A stretch of DNA of 64,000 nt from contig CM072515.1 in assembly GCA_036898135.1 (NCBI GenBank), forward strand, positions 21,639,230-21,703,229, read 5' to 3'. Shown piece after piece: positions 59,048 through 64,000 of this stretch; within the stretch, counting starts at the first letter, position 1; each line of letters opens with the position of its first letter. Source of the stretch: Oncomelania hupensis (Eukaryota; Mollusca; Gastropoda; Littorinimorpha; Pomatiopsidae). The position numbers and the translations under genes are program-made. The notes below the pieces were generated by a model, which was not told where the DNA came from, ran no database searches, and saw nothing but the letters and a program-made list of their open reading frames with translations.

Positions 59048-59590
59048 TGTAACTCAGATTCGTTTATCCACGCAGCCCATTCAATCATCAACAAGTCAGG
59101 AGTCGTCGTATGAAGTTTTCCACTTTTATTCAGCACACATCAACAAACTATCAACACACTATCAACTTTTTACTTTCCAACTCACTATCAACAACCCTTT
59201 TGAAACAGTGCGGCACTTATATAGTCTCTTCATACTCCAGAACAATTTAGAACACGGCAGAATGACGCACTACAACCAATCAAATAAAACTTCGTCATCA
59301 CTGACTTACGTCATACAACATTCTTTCTGTCCAAGAATGTTCTCAACTATCGCGAAGCTTCGATCGATAGTAAACAAGCAGATCTAGAGAATTCTCCAAT
59401 AATATCGACTAACGAAAATTATCAACGTTATACAAAGCTTCTTCTAACAACAACGCAAACTCAAATCAAAGGTAAATACACTCTATTATTGCATGCTTTG
59501 CAAAATAAAACGAACAGATCTATCGCGCGCGCTTCACACATAATATCGTGCGCATTTCACACGCACCATCATGCGCGTTTCAACGTAACA
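59048..59590 (-). mobile_element. LTR of the same LTR retrotransposon (copy B)
   Basis: On the minus strand: start TGTTACGTTGAAACGCG, CRE-like TATGACGTAAG, TATA box (plus 59216-59223), AATAAA signal (plus 59125-59130), then ATACGACGACTC, GCTGCGTGGATAAACGAA and the end GAGTTACA. The transcribed region carries a small GTTGATAGT repeat (59130-59190) where copy A has ATG/AGG repeats. The shared tail beyond the end (GAATTCAAGCATCGGGGC) supports an internal-region start. Length 543 bp against 668 bp for copy A. Confidence 0.72.
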
Positions 59591-59701
59591 GGGACTAACA
59601 GTCTAAAGGGAGATAAACTGTTCTTATATACCACTGCAAGAGCTGCTCAGGGTGCTTTCCCCCGTAATCAGGATTTGAACTCAAGCCGCCCAAGACTCCT
59701 G

Positions 59702-59703
<2 letters not shown>

Positions 59704-59760
<57 letters not shown>
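59704..59760. repeat. (GA)n microsatellite
   Basis: About 28 GA units. Confidence 0.97.
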
Positions 59761-59764
<4 letters not shown>

Positions 59765-59769
59765 GAAGA

Positions 59770-60650
59770 GGGGAGAGGGGGAGAAACACTATCGAGAAGA
59801 AATCCACGTCTTCTACTTTTTGCGCAGTGTGATTTTTTTCCTTCCAATAAAGGAATGAATTATTTAAAGTACTTCATTCATCTGTTTGATTTTCGTATGA
59901 TTAGCAATAAAGAGGGTAGACTTCGATCGTCTGTACAAACATGTTTGGAACTACATTTGGAAAAGATATACAGGCCCTGCGGTTAAATACAAAGATAGAA
60001 CATAATTTAAAAATAAAATAAAATAAACGGTGCATTCAGCCTTCATCGTATGTATGCCCACATTTGAGCTCATTTAAAAGTTAAATGTATATGGTGATCG
60101 ACGGATCCACTGTATATCGATCAGGTTACTGCCGAGACGGTAGGTCTGTTGTGAGTACGTTTGAATGGTATTGGTTGGCGCGATTCATTCAGTATATTAC
60201 GTGTCGGTGGAGCGCAGCTTTCGTTCGTTGCACTCGATCGTTGATAATTGATAGGATGTTTCTATATAGCACAGGAGTGTGCATTACAATTGTGCATTTA
60301 TTAATCCCTCTTTTGTCGGGAGGGAGGGAGAGAGAGAGAGGGGGGGGGGGTGGAAACTTTGAAACTTTGTTAATCTATGGATCGATACGGATTTGAGACT
60401 AATTATAAAATCTAATCTTCTAATCTGTCCCTTAATAAATTAAATTAATAAAGAACCTTTAACATTCAATTGAAAATCAACACACACATACACACACAAC
60501 CGCAGACACACACACACACAACCGCAGACAGACAGACAGACAGACACACACACACAACATCATCTTCATCATCTTTACACCATTTTAGCCCCCATTCCGC
60601 TTCCCATCCCTAATTCTTTAAAAATAAAAATAAGAAATAAATAAACTAAT
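59770..60650. other. Non-coding stretch
   Basis: AC/GACA-rich patch at 60480-60556 and a G run near 60340. No gene recognised. Confidence 0.5.
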
Positions 60651-60654
60651 TAAT

Positions 60655-60668
60655 AGAGAGAGAGAGAG

Positions 60669-60732
<64 letters not shown>

Positions 60733-60835
60733 GAGATGAAGTTAAAATACATGTACGCATACCGCAACTCAGTTCTCTGTCTCTGTCTCTCTCTCTCTGT
60801 CTCTCTGTCTCTCTCTCTCTCTCCACCCCTCCATT
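60655..60835. repeat. (GA)n then (CT)n
   Basis: GA units at 60655-60728 and a CT-rich zone at 60776-60822, complementary to each other across a 47-bp spacer. Confidence 0.95.
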
Positions 60836-61050
60836 CGCCTTCTCCATCTTAGCATCTTTCCACCCCCCCCCCCCTCACCGTTCCCAGCTTCCCGCTCGCC
60901 TCTAAACCTCCTCCCAGTGCGATTGTAGTCTTCGTTGTTGTGATGTTTTGCCGTAGCAAGCGGCAAGCGATTCCCCGATCCTATGTTTGCGCAGTCTGAA
61001 AGTGCAATGCCCTTTTGAAATTGCAGTTGTTTTGATACTGTAGACATAGC

Positions 61051-61131
61051 AAACTGCGTAGCTGGGACCCACCGAAGCTTACTAGTGAGGGAGAGGCGGG
61101 AGTTAGCCTCGGCCTCAGCTACGCTGGGTTT
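61051..61131. repeat. MITE-like inverted repeat
   Basis: AAACTGCGTAGCTGGGACC (61051-61069) faces CTCAGCTACGCTGGGTTT (61114-61131), an imperfect inverse. Same termini type as 43761-43838 and 4026-4118. Confidence 0.45.
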
Positions 61132-61139
61132 GTGGCGAG

Positions 61140-61840
61140 TAAGCCCTTCTCGAATATAATGCATGATCTAGCCCCATGCAAACTTATTCAGCTCTCGGCT
61201 TTTGCCTTCAAACGATGCTTGAATTACGCACCGGAGAATACGATAGCAAATGACTGTATCAAGGGTTAATCCTATATCTTGATCTGATACAGTGCCCCAT
61301 AGAGTTATGGTTGAAGTCTATATAATACCTCTTGATTATAAATAGATTGTTTATTATCTTTTGAGCTGGGATGTTTTGAGATTTGCATTAGTCATGTGAG
61401 TGCCGTTAGGGCGTCTTACGAGTGTGGAACGTTTTTTTTATGTGTCGTTCAAGTTGACATTCATTCGTGTATTCATTCATTCATACCTTTTAATTATGTA
61501 TGTATGTAATTGTCTTGACCAGTTGGTTTAAACAGAATGTTATTATTCACGAAACAAGTAAACAAAGCATGGAGAACATAAAGGGCTCACAAAACCAAAT
61601 TAAATAAGTGCTACCCTTTGACAAATGACAACAATGAAATGTCTGGCGAACAGGAACCAGTTCAATCTCTAGTTGCATGAATGCCATGTTCGAAATTCAA
61701 TATTGGCTGCATGCGCGATACTTAATTAGCTTTAATCATTTTGAAATGAAACGTTCGTTGACATAAAGATAATTATTTATTCTGGGAGAAGTACGTTACA
61801 TCGAAATGCACAGAGATTGTCTTAAACAAATTCATGCAAG
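61140..61840. other. Non-coding stretch
   Basis: Nothing recognised; short ATTC and GTAT runs near 61460-61508. Confidence 0.5.
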
Positions 61841-61844
61841 TGTG

Positions 61845-61845
<1 letters not shown>

Positions 61846-61904
<59 letters not shown>

Positions 61905-61925
61905 GAGAGAGAGAGAGAAGGGGGG
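61846..61925. repeat. (GA)n microsatellite
   Basis: GA units with AAA and GCG breaks, followed by a G-rich run. Confidence 0.96.
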
Positions 61926-62176
61926 AGGGGGGGGGACTGAAGACATTTTGTATTCTGGAATGCTTTGAAATTGAATAAAGTAGGATGCAAGGTCCCTGAT
62001 TATTTACTGATTTACCGATCACTTTGAAAATGTTGACAAAAAATGTTACTTTTTGTTTCGAGTGCAAGCGGGTTGCATCTGAATGCCCTGGGATTGTCTG
62101 AGACAACGACAAGTAAAGTTTTTAAATTCTGTTATGCGTGGTTATATTTTCTGGGAAGATGATAATGGTGATATTG

Positions 62177-62262
62177 ATGATGATGATGATGATGATGATG
62201 AAGACGATGAATTATGAAACAAATAAAATAATAAAATAAAATAAAATAAAATAAAATAAAAT
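62177..62262. repeat. (ATG)n and (AAAAT)n repeats
   Basis: ATG units at 62177-62200 and seven or so AAAAT units at 62223-62262. Confidence 0.92.
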
Positions 62263-62474
62263 GTAAACAAATTATTTAAATAATAATTAATGTTCAAGAT
62301 AGGCAGCATCTAAAGTACAAACTGGAACGTTTTAGCCTAATTGAAAAAAAAATGTATATGCATGATTCATTTTAAATATTTGACGAGGTTTTACATGAAT
62401 GGCGCCAGGTGGAGATTAAGTTCAGACTATTTCAGCTAATTCTAGAAAAATTATATGCTTGGTTAAAATTTTAT

Positions 62475-63354
62475 ATCCTATCCTATCCTATCCTGTCCCG
62501 TAACCCGGAGGTCGTAGGGGCACCACAGATGATCGTTTAACCAGCATACTCCATCTTTCTCTGTCCTCAGCAGCCCTAATGGCTTCGTTCAATGTCAAAC
62601 CAGTCCATTCTCGAATGTTGTCCTCCCACCTCTTTTTCGGTCTCCCTCTTCTTCTACCTCCTTGCACTGTGCTTTGCAGAATGGTCTTTGCAAGGCCTGA
62701 TGATCTGGTGACGTGGCCATACCATCGGAGTTTCCGTTTCTTCACCACTGTGAGCAGGTCATCGTGTTGTCCAATGGCTTGTGTGATGGTCTGTCGGACT
62801 TCGTCGTTGGTGTTGTGTTGGATATAGGAAATGCCCAGAAGTCTTCTGTAGCACCTCATCTCCATGCTTTGTATTCTTCGTTGGAGATCTGCTGTGAGGG
62901 TCCATGATTCGCAAGCATATAGGAAGATGGAGATGACAAGGGAGCGCAGCAGTCTTACTTTGGAATGTAGACTGATGGTCCTCTCTTTCCAAATGGGCTT
63001 CAACCTTGTCAGGGCAGCAGTTGTTTGTGCGATTCTGGAGAGGACTTCTTGTCGGGACCCATTGTCTGATACAATGGTTCCTAAATATTTGAAGCTATGC
63101 ACTGTGTTGAGGGATTGGCCTTGGACTTTGATGTCCGTGTTGATGCCATTGGTGTTGTTGGTCATCATTTTGGTCTTCTCTGCACTTATTTCCATTCCAT
63201 AAGCTCTAGAGGTCGTGTCAAGCCTCCGTACCAGCTGTTCAAGTTCTTGTTCCTCTCCAGCCAATACATCAATGTCATCCGCAAAACGAACATTGGAGAT
63301 TGCTCTACCCCCTATGCTGACTGTGCCTTCGTGATCTGCAAGGGCATCTGACAT
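62475..63354 (-). mobile_element. 5'-truncated RTE LINE (copy 6)
   Basis: 880 bp, the best-preserved RTE copy. Its left end is the ATAGG tail (three to four units) and its right end is an abrupt truncation inside the palm domain. AT-rich flanks (TTAAAATTTTAT left, TTAAATATTTAC right) are similar but not identical, so a target-site duplication is unproven. Confidence 0.93.
62488..63354 (-). CDS. RTE reverse transcriptase, C-terminal 288 codons, intact
   Basis: Frame open to the truncation point. Motifs: RFADDIDVLAGEEQELEQL (23-41; catalytic Asp pair 25-26 or 26-27 by family), GMEISAEKTKMMTNN (52-66), HSFKYLGTIVSDNGSRQEVL (85-104), FLYACESWTLTADLQRR (144-160), MEMRCYRRLLGIS (163-175), KKRKLRWYGHVTR (204-216) and GRPKKRWEDNIREWTGL (233-249). 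It ends in GYGTG, and the TAG stop is made by the first ATAGG unit of the tail, so there is no 3' UTR. The palm lacks its first half, so the product would be inactive. Lack of decay implies recent insertion. Confidence 0.93.
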   Translation of the reverse strand: MSDALADHEGTVSIGGRAISNVRFADDIDVLAGEEQELEQLVRRLDTTSRAYGMEISAEKTKMMTNNTNGINTDIKVQGQSLNTVHSFKYLGTIVSDNGSRQEVLSRIAQTTAALTRLKPIWKERTISLHSKVRLLRSLVISIFLYACESWTLTADLQRRIQSMEMRCYRRLLGISYIQHNTNDEVRQTITQAIGQHDDLLTVVKKRKLRWYGHVTRSSGLAKTILQSTVQGGRRRGRPKKRWEDNIREWTGLTLNEAIRAAEDRERWSMLVKRSSVVPLRPPGYGTG

Positions 63355-63355
63355 T

Positions 63356-64000
63356 TAAATATTTACTAAGGTTGGTTGGAAAATTCAGTTGTGGTAGAAA
63401 ATATATAAAGTCTTGGAGTGCAAGCAGGCTACGATATTGCCTTTTCCAAATGCAACTAATTCTTCAAACAGTAGGCTACTTGAAATATAACAATGTTAAT
63501 ATCGAACTCCACAAATTCTTTTAAACTATGTGAGTTGGCTTGTAACTCCTGAAGAAGCTTTCAGCGAAATACGTCTATAGAGAACTGTTTTAATTTGGTG
63601 TGTTGTATCTCTTTCGGTTCTGAGCTCTCTGCCTTGTCTTCTTGTAAACTATTAGAAATAACATGGCCAAAATAATTCTGTAATGCAAACACAAAAATGA
63701 TTACTACAATAATAAATGTTTGGTTCTGCTAGTGTGCCTTTAAAGGTCCAGACGTTTAGCGGAAATTCAGCGTTTTATAGGTTCTATTAAAATCAGATGG
63801 ATCTGAGGTGGGGTTGTGAATAATGTTAAGCCGAAAAAATGAGTAGTGGGGAATATAAATACACGACATTTATACAGAATTAAGATCGATTAGACGTGGG
63901 CGGTATTGCAAGACAAGTGGAGGGTGGGGGGAGGGGAAGATAGAGAGGGGAGGAGAAGGAGGGGAGGAGAGGGAGGGAGTAATAACTCTGCCCAGTTTAC
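63356..64000. other. Non-coding stretch
   Basis: No gene recognised; purine-rich GGGGA patch at 63915-63980. Confidence 0.5.

Noticed and set aside
59489..59986. 165-codon frame across the LTR and a GA tract
   Set aside because: Its middle is (GA)n translated as Arg-Glu, and its start lies inside the LTR on the opposite strand.

Overview
This is a repeat-dense, intron- and intergenic-type window from an animal nuclear genome. I infer a lophotrochozoan, most likely a marine gastropod or other mollusc. The reasons are the A+T-rich base composition, the very high density of long di- and trinucleotide microsatellites, the mix of CR1/L2-like, Rex1-like and RTE LINEs with several tRNA-headed SINEs, and the lack of operons, ribosome binding sites or dense ORFs. 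The species is not determined by the sequence alone. No complete conventional host gene is visible; nearly all convincing coding sequence belongs to retroelements.

Left part (1-10 kb): mostly unremarkable AT-rich DNA with simple repeats, two tRNA-derived SINEs of different families (2.70-2.88 kb minus, 5.52-5.77 kb plus), a dispersed repeat with a TAATG tail, and a 2.2-kb intronless pseudogene (5.81-8.05 kb) of a multi-copy invertebrate protein family with a Cys-rich tail. Next (10.6-22 kb): a near-complete L2/CR1-like LINE on the minus strand broken by one frameshift at a 7-base homopolymer; a decayed LINE of a different clade interrupted by a SINE; and a 5'-truncated Rex1-like LINE whose long open frame has fused with the tail of the decayed LINE.

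Middle (22-48 kb): diverged tandem arrays with unrelated unit lengths (about 75, 92, 100, 148 and 200-240 bp), a perfect 28-bp-stem hairpin, a near full-length RTE-type LINE (27.73-31.07 kb, minus) with a small repeat nested inside it, a 335-bp CTT/GTT microsatellite, a 5S-rRNA-derived SINE, a candidate host first coding exon with a good splice donor (39.02-39.25 kb), and a cluster of nuclear-receptor-like half-sites.

Right part (48-64 kb): a CCAAT/TATA promoter abutting a lysine-rich reading frame, a second copy of the 5.5-kb SINE, two copies in opposite orientation of one LTR (51.1 and 59.0 kb), and three more RTE copies. In all, six RTE copies lie in the window, each ending in an ATAGG-repeat tail that also supplies the stop codon of its reverse transcriptase.

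How the parts work together: the elements form LINE-SINE partnerships. The RTE LINE is the autonomous source of its own truncated copies. Two SINE types carry 3' ends resembling that of the L2-like LINE and probably used its reverse transcriptase. Many of the long AAT/ATT microsatellites sit exactly at these 3' ends and appear to have grown from retrotransposon tails.
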